Below, piece by piece: positions 42,838-51,221 of a DNA stretch of 64,000 nucleotides. Within the stretch, counting starts at the first letter, position 1, and each line of letters opens with the position of its first letter. The DNA is taken from the NCBI RefSeq assembly GCF_020179475.1, contig NZ_JAILXZ010000003.1, forward strand, positions 607,353-671,352, given 5' to 3'. The position numbers and the translations under genes are program-made. A model generated the notes under the pieces. The model did not search any database, was not told the origin of the DNA, and was given only the letters and a program-made list of their open reading frames with translations. This stretch comes from Novosphingobium huizhouense. Its GTDB lineage: Bacteria > Pseudomonadota > Alphaproteobacteria > Sphingomonadales > Sphingomonadaceae.

Positions 42838-43112
42838 GCCCCCTCCCGAGCGTTCGGAACGCGACCGCACCGAACGTTAAATAGCTCTAAATCCGGACAC
42901 ACCGTTTACCATCGGATCGCGCTGTCCGGCGCAGATGCCTTGCGCCTGCTGCGCGCTTCTGCAAGAATTTCGGTGCACGCGAACGGACCTGCTTCGGCTT
43001 TGCCGGGGTGGAGCCGCCGCCTGCCAAGGCGACAATGCACGGTAACCGGATTGGCGATGACGGGTTGGCGCCGCGGGATCGGCGCAGCACGGGGTCGGGA
43101 CAGGGATTGACG

Positions 43113-43784
43113 ATGATCAGGGTTGCGCACAGTCACGGGGGGTGGCGGCGCGGGAACGATGCTCGCCGGGGTGCAGGCGCTGCGGCCGCGGCGGCGGTAA
43201 CGATCGCGCTGGCGCTTCTCCCAGACGTCGCGCAGGCCTACGTCATCACCATCGCATCGGGTTCGCGCGCGATCTTCCTCCAGATCGGCGCGGGCGGCTA
43301 CAACGCCCCGTCGAACCAGGGCGGCACGCCGGCCAACAATACCACGATCAACACCGTTTCGGTGACCATCGCCGCCGCCGACGTCGGCTCGGGCACCAGC
43401 CGCGAAATGACCTCGAACAGCACCGTCGCGCAAAGCCCGATCGACGGCTTTGCCTACTGCAACCCGCCGGCGCAGGTCTACATCGGCGCATGGTCGCGCA
43501 CCAATGGCAACAACAACGCGACGCTGACCGTCACCACGCCCGCATCGCTGACCAGCGGCACCAGCACGATCCCGTTCAGCCAGATCCGCTGGACGATGTC
43601 GGGCAATGGCGACACGGTGTTCCAGTTCCCCGACGGCACCTTCAACGGCGGCACCCAGTCGCTCGGCACGATCTCTCCCAACACCTGGGAGGAGCAGTGC
43701 ATGACCTTCACCTATTTCAACAGCACGATCCCGGCGGCGGGCACCTACACCGGCCGCGCGGTCTACACGCTCTCGCTGCCGTGA
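43113..43784 (+). CDS. Exported pilin-like subunit with two cysteines
   Basis: A 223-residue exported protein: signal sequence to about residue 42 (VTIALALLPDVAQA), then a Thr/Ser/Asn-rich all-beta chain. Two cysteines (AYCNPPAQ and EEQCMTFTYF) may form the pilin-type disulfide. It ends in RAVYTLSLP, like the last strands of the other two subunits (YSLSMP, YAVSMP). The ATG at 43113 has ACAGGGA upstream. Its stop overlaps the GTG of the next gene. I read it as a structural subunit of the fibre; no family name is certain. Confidence 0.7.
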   Translation: MIRVAHSHGGWRRGNDARRGAGAAAAAAVTIALALLPDVAQAYVITIASGSRAIFLQIGAGGYNAPSNQGGTPANNTTINTVSVTIAAADVGSGTSREMTSNSTVAQSPIDGFAYCNPPAQVYIGAWSRTNGNNNATLTVTTPASLTSGTSTIPFSQIRWTMSGNGDTVFQFPDGTFNGGTQSLGTISPNTWEEQCMTFTYFNSTIPAAGTYTGRAVYTLSLP

Positions 43785-44290
43785 TCCGCGCCGCCCTGCC
43801 CCTTGCCGGCGCGCTCGTGCTCGCGCCGCTCGTCGCCGCACCGGCGCGCGCGCAAACGAGTGCCGCCCCCGCCTCCGCCACCGCCACCGCCAGCGCGCCG
43901 ATGCGCGTCGACGATACCGGCACGTTCGTGCTCAACCCCTATCTCGAGATGAAGTGGCTGCCCAAGCCCGGCAACTCGGGATCCCGCATCGTCGAGGCCG
44001 GGACCAAGGTCAGCGTCCAGCTCAACCTTGCGCCCTACATCGGCCGCACGGGCCGGATCTACATGGTCCTGCCGCGCGGCACCGGCACCAGCGTGCGCGC
44101 GATCTGGACCAGCGGCGGCAAGCTGCTGCCCGGGCAACTGCTCTCGGGCGAGCGCGCGCTGGTCTACAACGGCGCGGTGCGGGGCCCGCTGCTCACCGAC
44201 CTGCTCGACCTGCGGCTGCAGGTCGACAGCACCCGTCTGGTCCAGCCGCAGGCGCTCGCCTTCGGCTTCGAAATCGAGGTCGATCCATGA
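43781..44290 (+). CDS. Exported beta-rich subunit or adaptor of the fibre locus
   Basis: A 169-residue exported protein (signal peptide to about residue 25, LVAAPARA). The start is a GTG overlapping the previous stop (GTGA). The mature chain has alternating hydrophobic strands (IVEAGTKVSVQLNLAP, GRIYMVLPRG) and ends FGFEIEVDP. There are no cysteines. Position between a subunit and the chaperone, with overlaps on both sides, suggests an assembly adaptor, anchor or minor subunit. I do not recognise the family. Confidence 0.65.
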   Translation: MIRAALPLAGALVLAPLVAAPARAQTSAAPASATATASAPMRVDDTGTFVLNPYLEMKWLPKPGNSGSRIVEAGTKVSVQLNLAPYIGRTGRIYMVLPRGTGTSVRAIWTSGGKLLPGQLLSGERALVYNGAVRGPLLTDLLDLRLQVDSTRLVQPQALAFGFEIEVDP

Positions 44291-45126
44291 TGTCTGCCAC
44301 CCGCAAGCCGGTGCGCGCGCTTGCGCTCGCGTCCGCCCTGTCGGTCCTCCCCCATGCCGCCCGCGCCGAGGAGTTCGCGCTCTCGGTCTCGCCGCCGCGC
44401 TTCGAGCTCTCTGCCGAGGCGGGGCAGACGGTGCGCGGCGTGGTCGAGCTGTCGAACGCCTCGGCGCTCGCCACCGACTTGCGGTTCTCGACCGCCGAGT
44501 GGGAGCTCAATCCCGATGGCGGGGTCCGCACGATCGACGCGCTCAAGCCCGATTCCTGCCGCCCCTGGGTGGCGATCGAGCGCCGCGACGCGACTCTCCA
44601 GGCCAAATCGCAGCTGCGCTACCGCTTCGAGGTCACGCCGCCGCCGGGCACTGCGCCGGTCGAATGCCGCTTCGCCATCGTCGTCGGCGGGCGCGACGAG
44701 AAGATCAAGTCGGGCGGGATCGAGTTTCCCGTCTCGGCGCAGATCGCGGTGCTGGTCTATGTCTCGGTCGGCGGGGTCAAGCCCAAGCTCGAAATCGTCA
44801 AGGCCGACGTCGCCACGATCAACGGGGTGCAGACCCCGGTGCTCTCGGTGCGCAACACCGGGTCGGCGCACGGCCGGCTCTCGGCCTTCCTCAAGAGCAT
44901 CGACGCCAAGGGCGTGCGCCGCGAGCTCGCGCCTTCGACCCTGCCGATCCTGCCGGGCGAGACGCGGACCATCGCGCTCAACGTCGACAACGGCAACGAT
45001 GCGGTCGAAGCCGACAAGGCCGCCCCGCCGGTCAAGCCCGATCCGATCGCCTTCCCGCTGCGCGTCAGCGGCACGATGAACGATTCGGTCACCGCCTTCT
45101 CGTTCCAGGCCACGTTCGAACCCTGA
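44287..45126 (+). CDS. PapD-like periplasmic pilus chaperone
   Basis: A 279-residue exported protein with a signal peptide (SALSVLPHAARA). Its two immunoglobulin-like domains match the pilus-chaperone fold: LSVSPPRFELSAEAGQTVRGVVELSN (strands A-B), RPWVAIERRDATLQAKSQLRYRFEV, then VECRFAIVVGG, and a second domain ending in SFQATFEP. Such chaperones hold pilin subunits by donor-strand complementation in the periplasm and deliver them to an outer-membrane pore. Two cysteines (SCRPW, ECRFA) are visible. The gene overlaps its neighbours on both sides (ATGATG and TGATG), so the assembly genes are translationally coupled. Confidence 0.78.
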   Translation: MMSATRKPVRALALASALSVLPHAARAEEFALSVSPPRFELSAEAGQTVRGVVELSNASALATDLRFSTAEWELNPDGGVRTIDALKPDSCRPWVAIERRDATLQAKSQLRYRFEVTPPPGTAPVECRFAIVVGGRDEKIKSGGIEFPVSAQIAVLVYVSVGGVKPKLEIVKADVATINGVQTPVLSVRNTGSAHGRLSAFLKSIDAKGVRRELAPSTLPILPGETRTIALNVDNGNDAVEADKAAPPVKPDPIAFPLRVSGTMNDSVTAFSFQATFEP

Positions 45127-47543
45127 TGGCGCCTGCCGCCCGGTCCCGTGATCTTGCGATCGTCTGCGCCGTCGTGCGGCCGTTCCGGCGCGATGCCGGT
45201 TCGCTGCTGGCGGTCGCGAGCGCGTTGCTGGTCCCGCAGCTGCCCGCGGCGGGGCAGACGACCGTGCGGCTCTCCTCGGCGGGCAACGCCGACGAAAACG
45301 CCAGCGCCGGCGCCAACACCAGCGTCGAATTCGGCAACTTCGACGACATCTGGGCCGACGACGACGCCAAGGGCAAGGACAAGAGCGAGCCCGCCTATGC
45401 CGACAAGCTGATCGCCGGCGGCTCGCTCGCGCCCGATACCGAACGCGTCGACGAGCCCGAACGCAAGCTCGGCGGCCGCATTCGCTCGCTCGTCGCCGAA
45501 CTCGGCGGCACGCTGATCTCGCCGCGCACGCGCATCGAAGGGCTCGACACCAACGGCGCCGATCGCGTCCAGCGCGAGGTCGGGCTGTCGCTGTCGGGGC
45601 GCACCCAGACCGACAACTGGGGCACGCTGGGGATCGACGGCGAACTGTGGTGGGGCAGCACCGCGCGCAGCCTCCCGGGCAGCCCCAACAAGATCCAGGG
45701 CACGCTCGCGCTCAGCGACCGCCGCTTCTCGCTCGGCAAGGGCTGGCTGGCCGACGCCACCGTCGGCACGCTCTCGGCGCCGGTGCTGGGGCTGATGAAC
45801 CTGCAGCCGCGCTTCTACATGCCGGCGACCCCGCTGCTGGGGGCGAACCTGGTGGTCAACCGCTACCGCCCGATCGACCTTGCCAAGGTCGACGAGAACC
45901 CGCAGCCGACCACCACCGTCAATTTCGCAATGGGCGAGCCGGGCCTGTTCGGGGGACTGCGGCTGGGCAACTTCACCGGCCTTTCGGGCATCGCCGCGAC
46001 CGGCGGCGCGCAGACCGAGCTGACGCCCACGCTGACCGGCGCGTTCCAGGCCATCGCGCTCGAGAACTCGCGCGATCCCTATGGCGTGATCTTCGGCGGT
46101 GCGGGCGGCGCGGCGCCGACGCTCTCCTCGCGCGCGGGCCTCGCCAGCATCGCCTGGCGTGCGCCGGGATGGCGCCTTCAGGCCAACGCCATCGTCTCCG
46201 ACATCGAGGCGCGCAGCAGCAGCGCCTCGTTCCTCGGCAGCAACGGGATCGCGGCGGGCGCATGGATCGACGGCAGCCGCCGGTCGGGCCGCACCACCCA
46301 GACCGGCGGACTCTACTATTTCGCCCCCAACCTCGCCTGGGGCAGCGCGGCGGTGATCAGCAACGCCTGGGGCGGCTATTACCGCTACAGCACCGCCTCG
46401 CAGCGCTGGCGCTGGACCGGCAGCGTCGATGCGGTCCGCTCGGTCGACGGCAAGGGCACCGACGGCCTGCTGCTGACCGCCGACGCGCGCCGCCAGCTGA
46501 CCTTCACCACCGACGTCGGGATCAACTCGGCAGTGCGCGCGTCGCAGGGCGAAGTCTCGGCGCAAGTGCTCGGCTACGTCGACTTCACCAACCGCTTCGG
46601 CGCCACCCGCGCCGAGGTGGGCTGGAGCCGCGTGCCGACCTACGACCTCTATCGCCTCAGCTGGAACCAGAACTGGAAGCTGCCGCCCTCGCTGCCGGCG
46701 GGCGCGCGGCTCACCACCCAGATCGCCTTCGACCACCGGCGCGAAACGCAGATGATCGACAGCACGCAGGTCTCGCCTGCCCGTGGCAGCACCAACAGCG
46801 TCTCGATCGGGCTCAATGCCGGGGCCAACCCGTTCAGCGGCGTCGGTTTCGATGCGAGCGTGGTCTATTCGAACAGCGCCAGCTCGCTCGCCTCGAGCAT
46901 CTACGGGCCGGTCGATGCCGGCGGCGGCGTCCTCAGCATGCTCTCGACCCAGTCGGGGCGCACGCTGACCGCGAACATCACCGCGTCGGCGCGGCTGTCC
47001 TCGAAGTGGTCGCTGATCGCCTCGTTCATCAACACCCGCTCGAACACGCTCAGCCGCTATGGCCTCAGCGATCCCTCGCAGTCGCCGATCGGGACGCTGC
47101 CCGACGATCTGAACAGCCGCCAGAAAAGCACCTTCCGGCTGGTCGCGGGCTACCTCACCTTGCGCTACTCGATGTCGGCGGGCAGCGCGATTCCCTCGAA
47201 CGGGCTGACCCGCTACCCTTATGCCGGCACGGGCGAACTGGTCGGGCGGGTCTATCTCGACGCCAACGGCAACCGCCGCCGCGACCCGGACGAAAAGGGC
47301 GCGCCCGGCGTGCTGGTGTTCATCGACGGCATCCAGGGCGTGCGCACCGACGAGAACGGCTACTACCGCTTCGACCACGTCGCCGAGGGCGCGCACCGCA
47401 TCACGCTCAACGCCGATGCGCTGCCGCTGCCCTGGACGATCGTGCTGCCCGACGCGCCGGGCGGGCGCAGCTACTACCTCCAGACCGTCGACGTGGGCGT
47501 CCGCAGGGTCACCGAGCTCGACATCGCTGCCGCGCGGGAATGA
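45126..47543 (+). CDS. Outer-membrane usher-like beta-barrel with C-terminal SdrD/Cna-B-like domain
   Basis: An 805-residue exported protein. A signal segment lies near residues 22-45. An acidic stretch follows (DDIWADDDAKGKDKSEPAYAD), then a long region of alternating strands rich in aromatic and small residues with short turns, typical of an outer-membrane barrel. Residues about 700-760 form a Cna-B/SdrD-like domain (GRVYLDANGNRRRDPDEKG, VRTDENGYYRFDHV). The size and chaperone neighbour suggest an usher-type pore that secretes the subunits, but the classical usher plug and N-terminal motifs are not obvious by eye. It overlaps the chaperone stop (TGATG). Confidence 0.7.
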   Translation: MAPAARSRDLAIVCAVVRPFRRDAGSLLAVASALLVPQLPAAGQTTVRLSSAGNADENASAGANTSVEFGNFDDIWADDDAKGKDKSEPAYADKLIAGGSLAPDTERVDEPERKLGGRIRSLVAELGGTLISPRTRIEGLDTNGADRVQREVGLSLSGRTQTDNWGTLGIDGELWWGSTARSLPGSPNKIQGTLALSDRRFSLGKGWLADATVGTLSAPVLGLMNLQPRFYMPATPLLGANLVVNRYRPIDLAKVDENPQPTTTVNFAMGEPGLFGGLRLGNFTGLSGIAATGGAQTELTPTLTGAFQAIALENSRDPYGVIFGGAGGAAPTLSSRAGLASIAWRAPGWRLQANAIVSDIEARSSSASFLGSNGIAAGAWIDGSRRSGRTTQTGGLYYFAPNLAWGSAAVISNAWGGYYRYSTASQRWRWTGSVDAVRSVDGKGTDGLLLTADARRQLTFTTDVGINSAVRASQGEVSAQVLGYVDFTNRFGATRAEVGWSRVPTYDLYRLSWNQNWKLPPSLPAGARLTTQIAFDHRRETQMIDSTQVSPARGSTNSVSIGLNAGANPFSGVGFDASVVYSNSASSLASSIYGPVDAGGGVLSMLSTQSGRTLTANITASARLSSKWSLIASFINTRSNTLSRYGLSDPSQSPIGTLPDDLNSRQKSTFRLVAGYLTLRYSMSAGSAIPSNGLTRYPYAGTGELVGRVYLDANGNRRRDPDEKGAPGVLVFIDGIQGVRTDENGYYRFDHVAEGAHRITLNADALPLPWTIVLPDAPGGRSYYLQTVDVGVRRVTELDIAAARE

Positions 47544-47995
47544 TCGGGGACGGTTAACTCCCGTCCGCTCCGCAATGGATTGCCACGATCAACGTTAACT
47601 ATTTTCGCCGCGCTCGCGACTTCGGCGGCGAGCGCGCCTGTCGCGCAGCAAAATCGCCGCGGACGGCGTCCGAGATGGAATCACAATGGACGGATCTCGA
47701 CTTTGATCATTTCGTCAAATGTGGGACCTTTACAGCGAACACCCTTTCACAATATTTGGCATAATTTGTTGATCGATCCTCGCTTGTCATGAAGACGGGA
47801 AGTCAATGTTGATAAATTATACCGAAGATATTTTCGGACTAACTAGAGTTATAATTCGGCTCGGCATTGGTGTATTTACGAATTTCATTCTCGTCCAAAA
47901 TTTACCATTAATGACTTTTAAACCATTTTGGGGCAGTTTCCTCAGTGAGGCCACCGATGAGGGGGGGCCGGTTGCAAGAGTGTGGAGCTAGTTTG
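47544..47995. other. AT-rich intergenic region ahead of the major pilin-like gene
   Basis: About 450 bases with no supportable gene. The stretch 47680-47935 is strikingly AT-rich against the GC-rich surroundings, with runs such as TTGATAAATTATACC and GTTATAATTCGG. It probably holds the promoter and upstream control sites of the gene at 47996; a TATAAT occurs near 47850 without a clear -35. A short open frame at 47806-47991 has no ribosome binding site or family-like sequence. Confidence 0.6.
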
Positions 47996-48622
47996 ATGAC
48001 CAAGAAGATCCTTAGCGCGTCGCTTTTCGCGCTGGCCGCATCGGTGGCGATGGCCCCGGCCGCGCACGCGGAATCGAAGTTCGTGACCGGCACGGGTTCG
48101 CCGCTAACCGCGTCGGCCAGCCTCGACTTCACGATCACCATTCCCAAGTTCGTCTACATCCGCGTGGGCACCGGCACCAACGTTGCCAACAACACCAACA
48201 TCGACAACCTGGTCTTCGCCGTGCCCGCCGCCAACGTCGGTGATGGCACCTCGGTCGCCGGCACCGGCGGTGACCTGACCGGCGGCGTTGTCACCGCCCG
48301 CGTCACCGGCAACAACGGCACCATCGCCTTCTCTTCGACCACCACCGGTCCGCTGAGCAACGGCAACGGCGACAGCATCTCGTGGGCGCAGATGAACGTC
48401 GGCGTGGCGACCAACACCAGCACGACCGCGCTGGCCCACCCGGCGCTGGCCGACAACGCGACGACCAGCATCAACCTGACGCCGACCAGCGGCACCAAGG
48501 TCACCAACCTCGATGCCAAGTGGACCTTCAGCTACAAGAACACCAACATCGTCGCAGCCGGCACCTACGGCGGCGTGAACCTCAACGCCGGCCGCGTGAC
48601 CTACGCGGTGTCGATGCCCTGA
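47996..48622 (+). CDS. Exported major pilin-like subunit
   Basis: A 208-residue exported protein. The signal peptide MTKKILSASLFALAASVAMA ends at PAAHA. The mature start SKFVTGTGSPLTASASLDFTI is shared with 42205-42837. The chain is Thr/Asn/Gly-rich with alternating strands, no cysteines, and ends GRVTYAVSMP. GGAG stands eight bases before the ATG at 47996. Its own long AT-rich leader and a strong terminator make it an independent, probably highly expressed transcript, as expected for the main structural subunit. That role is inference. Confidence 0.75.
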   Translation: MTKKILSASLFALAASVAMAPAAHAESKFVTGTGSPLTASASLDFTITIPKFVYIRVGTGTNVANNTNIDNLVFAVPAANVGDGTSVAGTGGDLTGGVVTARVTGNNGTIAFSSTTTGPLSNGNGDSISWAQMNVGVATNTSTTALAHPALADNATTSINLTPTSGTKVTNLDAKWTFSYKNTNIVAAGTYGGVNLNAGRVTYAVSMP

Positions 48623-48667
48623 TCCTCCGCCGGCGGGCTCACCCCCGCCGGACCATCCACGGACGAA

Positions 48668-48702
48668 AGGCCGTCGCGAACATCGGTTCGCGGCGGCCTT
48701 TT
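48668..48702 (+). terminator. Strong Rho-independent terminator after the pilin-like gene
   Basis: A 14-base-pair stem, 48668-48681 with 48686-48699 (one G-U pair), loop ATCG, followed by TTTT, 45 bases after the stop of 47996-48622. Confidence 0.85.
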
Positions 48703-48715
48703 CGCTTCGCCTGCC

Positions 48716-48774
48716 GCGTCACTCCACGGTGACGCGCGCTTTTGCCGGTCGCGTCACTCCACCGTGACGCTTTT
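48716..48774. repeat. Duplicated hairpin at the glmS 3-prime end
   Basis: Two near-identical hairpins GCGTCAC-N6-GTGACGC, at 48716-48735 and 48751-48770, each followed by TTTT on the plus strand. The second contains the glmS stop codon and last codons; the first is an extra copy 35 bases away. It looks like a local duplication of the glmS end and may act as a terminator for transcripts reading rightward. Confidence 0.6.
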
Positions 48775-50577
48775 GGCAAGGTTGCGCGGCTGGTCGACGT
48801 CGGTGCCTTTGGCGACCGCGACGTGGTAGGCGAGCAGCTGCACCGGCACGGCATAGACGAGCGGCGCGATCAGCGGATGTACCTTGGGCATCTCGATCGT
48901 GGCGAGGCAGCCCTCGCCCGCCTCGGCAATGCCCTCGGCGTCCGAGATCAGCACCACCTTGCCGCCGCGCGCGCGCACCTCCTGCATGTTGCTGACGGTC
49001 TTTTCGAACAGCGGCCCCGAGGGCGCCAGCACGATCACCGGCACCGCTTCGTCGATCAGCGCGATGGGGCCGTGCTTCATCTCGCCGCTGGCATAGCCCT
49101 CGGCGTGGATATAGCTGATTTCCTTGAGCTTGAGCGCGCCTTCGAGCGCCAGCGGATAGTCCGGCCCGCGGCCCAGGTACAGCACGTCGCGCGCCGGCGC
49201 GATCAGGTGCGCCATTGCTGCGATCTCGCCGTCGTGGGCAAGCGCTGCGTTGAGCGCGGCGGGCGTCTCGACCAGCTGGTCGACGAGGTCGGCCTCTTCC
49301 GCACGCGACAGCCGCCCGCGCCTGACCGCAAGGTGCGCGGCGAGCGCCGCCAGCACCGCCAGCTGGCAGGTGAACGCCTTGGTCGAGGCAACGCCGATCT
49401 CCGGCCCGGCGTGCGTCGGCAGCAGCAGGTCGGCCTCGCGCGCCATCGAACTGGTCGGCACGTTGACGACGACGGCGATCGTCTGCCCGGCCGCCTTGCA
49501 GTGGCGCAGCGCCGCCAGCGTATCGGCGGTCTCGCCGCTCTGCGAAATGAACAGGGCAAGGCCGCCCGGCTCGAGCACCGGGTCGCGATAACGGAACTCG
49601 CTCGCCACGTCGATGTCGACCGGCAGGCGCGCGAACTGCTCGAACCAGTATTTCGCCACCATCCCCGCGTAGAAGCTCGTGCCGCAGGCGACGATGGTCA
49701 CGCGGTTGATCGTCGACAGGTCGAAGTCGATCTGCGGCAGCGCCACGGTCTGGTCGATCCGGCGCAGGTAGCTGCGCAGCGTCTGCGCCACCACGGTCGG
49801 CTGCTCGAAGATTTCCTTCTGCATGAAGTGGCGGAACTCGCCCTTCTCGATCGCCGCCGCGGTCGCGCCCGAGGCGACCACCGCGCGCGTCACCGGGTTG
49901 TTCTGCGCATCGAAGATCTGCGCCCCTTCGCGGGTGATCACCACCCAGTCGCCTTCTTCAAGGTAGCTGATCTTCTGCGTCAGCGGCGCAAGCGCCAGCG
50001 CGTCGGAACCGAGGTAGGTTTCCCCCTCGCCATAGCCCACCACCAGCGGCGAACCCAGCCGCGCGCCGATCAGCATGTCGTCGTGGGCACGGAACGCGAT
50101 GGCGAGCGCGAAGGCGCCGCGCAATTGCGGCAGCACCGCCTTGACCGCCTCCTGCGGGGAAAGCCCCGCCTCGACCTGCTCGGACACCAGGTGCGCGACC
50201 ACTTCGGTGTCGGTCTCGCTCTCGAACTTGCGCCCGCGCGCGGTCAACGCCTCGCGCAACGTGCGGAAGTTCTCGATGATGCCGTTGTGGACCAGCGCCA
50301 CTTCGCCGGTCGCGTGCGGGTGGGCGTTGCTCGTCGTCGGCGCGCCGTGGGTCGCCCAGCGCGTATGGGCGATGCCGATCGTGCCCGAGGCCGGGTTGCG
50401 TGCAAGTTCGAGCACCAGGTTGGCGAGCTTGCCCTCGGCGCGGCGCCGCACCAGCGCGCCGTTCTCGACCGTGCAGATCCCCGCACTGTCGTAGCCGCGG
50501 TACTCCATCCGCTTGAGCCCATCGACCAGGCGGTCGGCCACCTGTTCCTTGCCGACGATACCGATGATTCCGCACAT
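48754..50577 (-). CDS. glmS: Glutamine--fructose-6-phosphate aminotransferase (isomerizing)
   Basis: A 607-residue cytosolic enzyme that makes glucosamine-6-phosphate for cell-wall and LPS synthesis. The N-terminal glutaminase domain starts MCGIIGIVG, so Cys2 becomes the nucleophile after Met removal. HTRWATHG and the NGIIEN segment follow. Two SIS sugar-isomerase domains (ACGTSFYAG and GRGPDYPLALEGALKLKEISYIHAEGY) and the C-terminal AKSVTVE ending are intact. Length is standard. No glmS ribozyme-like element is seen upstream. glmU is encoded nearby on the same strand, separated by a toxin-antitoxin pair and a DUF3291-like gene. Confidence 0.97.
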   Translation of the reverse strand: MCGIIGIVGKEQVADRLVDGLKRMEYRGYDSAGICTVENGALVRRRAEGKLANLVLELARNPASGTIGIAHTRWATHGAPTTSNAHPHATGEVALVHNGIIENFRTLREALTARGRKFESETDTEVVAHLVSEQVEAGLSPQEAVKAVLPQLRGAFALAIAFRAHDDMLIGARLGSPLVVGYGEGETYLGSDALALAPLTQKISYLEEGDWVVITREGAQIFDAQNNPVTRAVVASGATAAAIEKGEFRHFMQKEIFEQPTVVAQTLRSYLRRIDQTVALPQIDFDLSTINRVTIVACGTSFYAGMVAKYWFEQFARLPVDIDVASEFRYRDPVLEPGGLALFISQSGETADTLAALRHCKAAGQTIAVVVNVPTSSMAREADLLLPTHAGPEIGVASTKAFTCQLAVLAALAAHLAVRRGRLSRAEEADLVDQLVETPAALNAALAHDGEIAAMAHLIAPARDVLYLGRGPDYPLALEGALKLKEISYIHAEGYASGEMKHGPIALIDEAVPVIVLAPSGPLFEKTVSNMQEVRARGGKVVLISDAEGIAEAGEGCLATIEMPKVHPLIAPLVYAVPVQLLAYHVAVAKGTDVDQPRNLAKSVTVE

Positions 50578-50595
50578 GGGAGCAACTGCCTTCGC

Positions 50596-50961
50596 TTAGA
50601 GGGTATAGGGTACGCGGATGCCCGGCATCTCGGCCGGGAAGTCCTTAATATTGCGGGTGACCAGGATCGCGCCGTTCACCTGCGCGGTGGCGAGGATCAG
50701 CGCATCGAGCAGTTTCATTCGGGTGCGATGGCGAATGTCCGACGCCGTCAGCGCTATACGTCCGTCCACCTCTACGATTTCGAACGGCGCGATTAACTCG
50801 CGGACATGATCGCGCGTCTCGAGCGGCTCGCCGGCGAGAACTTCGGCCCAGGCGATGCGGCTGATCCGGGGACGGGCATAGCGCGAGAGCTCCGCCAGCG
50901 CTTGCGGGCGATCCAGCAGCCAGTCGATCAGGATGTTGGTGTCGAAAAACGGGTCGGACAC
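50596..50961 (-). CDS. vapC: PIN-domain toxin, VapC family
   Basis: A 121-residue PIN-domain ribonuclease. Acidic residues of the active site are in FFDTNILIDWL (first Asp), AWAEVLAGE (Glu), LLDALILATA (Asp) and VTRNIKDFP (last Asp). The start is a GTG at 50961. The gene lies three bases downstream of the antitoxin gene, the usual antitoxin-first order. VapC toxins cut tRNA or rRNA when free of antitoxin; the target here is unknown. Confidence 0.9.
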   Translation of the reverse strand: MSDPFFDTNILIDWLLDRPQALAELSRYARPRISRIAWAEVLAGEPLETRDHVRELIAPFEIVEVDGRIALTASDIRHRTRMKLLDALILATAQVNGAILVTRNIKDFPAEMPGIRVPYTL

Positions 50962-50964
50962 GGA

Positions 50965-51219
50965 TCAGAGGTCGTCGTAGGAGCGACGATCCTCGCGAAT
51001 GGCGCGCTGGTACTCGACGCCGTCCCGAATATCCGTGCGATTCTTCCAGTACCCGGCGCCGCGCTGGATCCACTCCTTGCTGCCCGAAGCCGGGCTCTGC
51101 GCCTTGTAGGTCGCCACCGCCTCGCGCACCAGCGCAGCGCGGGACTTGCCCTGCTCGGCAGCGCGCGCATCGAGCCAGCGGATATCTTCGTCGGGCAGAT
51201 CGGCGAGAATGCGGGTCAT
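50965..51219 (-). CDS. Ribbon-helix-helix antitoxin of the VapC pair
   Basis: An 84-residue protein with an N-terminal ribbon-helix-helix (MTRILADLPDEDIRWLDARA, then GKSRAALVREAVATY) for DNA binding and a C-terminal arm that would wrap the toxin (EYQRAIREDRRSYDDL). A 29-bp palindrome lies directly upstream of its start, so it very probably represses its own operon. Type II toxin-antitoxin pair of the VapBC kind with a CopG/RHH antitoxin. Confidence 0.85.
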   Translation of the reverse strand: MTRILADLPDEDIRWLDARAAEQGKSRAALVREAVATYKAQSPASGSKEWIQRGAGYWKNRTDIRDGVEYQRAIREDRRSYDDL

Positions 51220-51221
51220 AG

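Noticed and set aside
42838..43112. Gene or RNA in the 275-base gap between the first two pilin-like genes
   Set aside because: No open frame with a start signal and no convincing stable fold or promoter was seen; a short palindrome GCGTTC-G-GAACGC near 42853 has no uridine tract.
47806..47991. Small protein encoded in the AT-rich leader
   Set aside because: The 61-residue frame has no ribosome binding site, no family-like sequence, and overlaps the expected promoter region of the pilin-like gene.
50578..50595. glmS ribozyme upstream or in the leader of glmS
   Set aside because: The glmS leader is short and falls in the adjacent toxin gene; no ribozyme-like core is seen, and the ribozyme is typical of Gram-positive bacteria.
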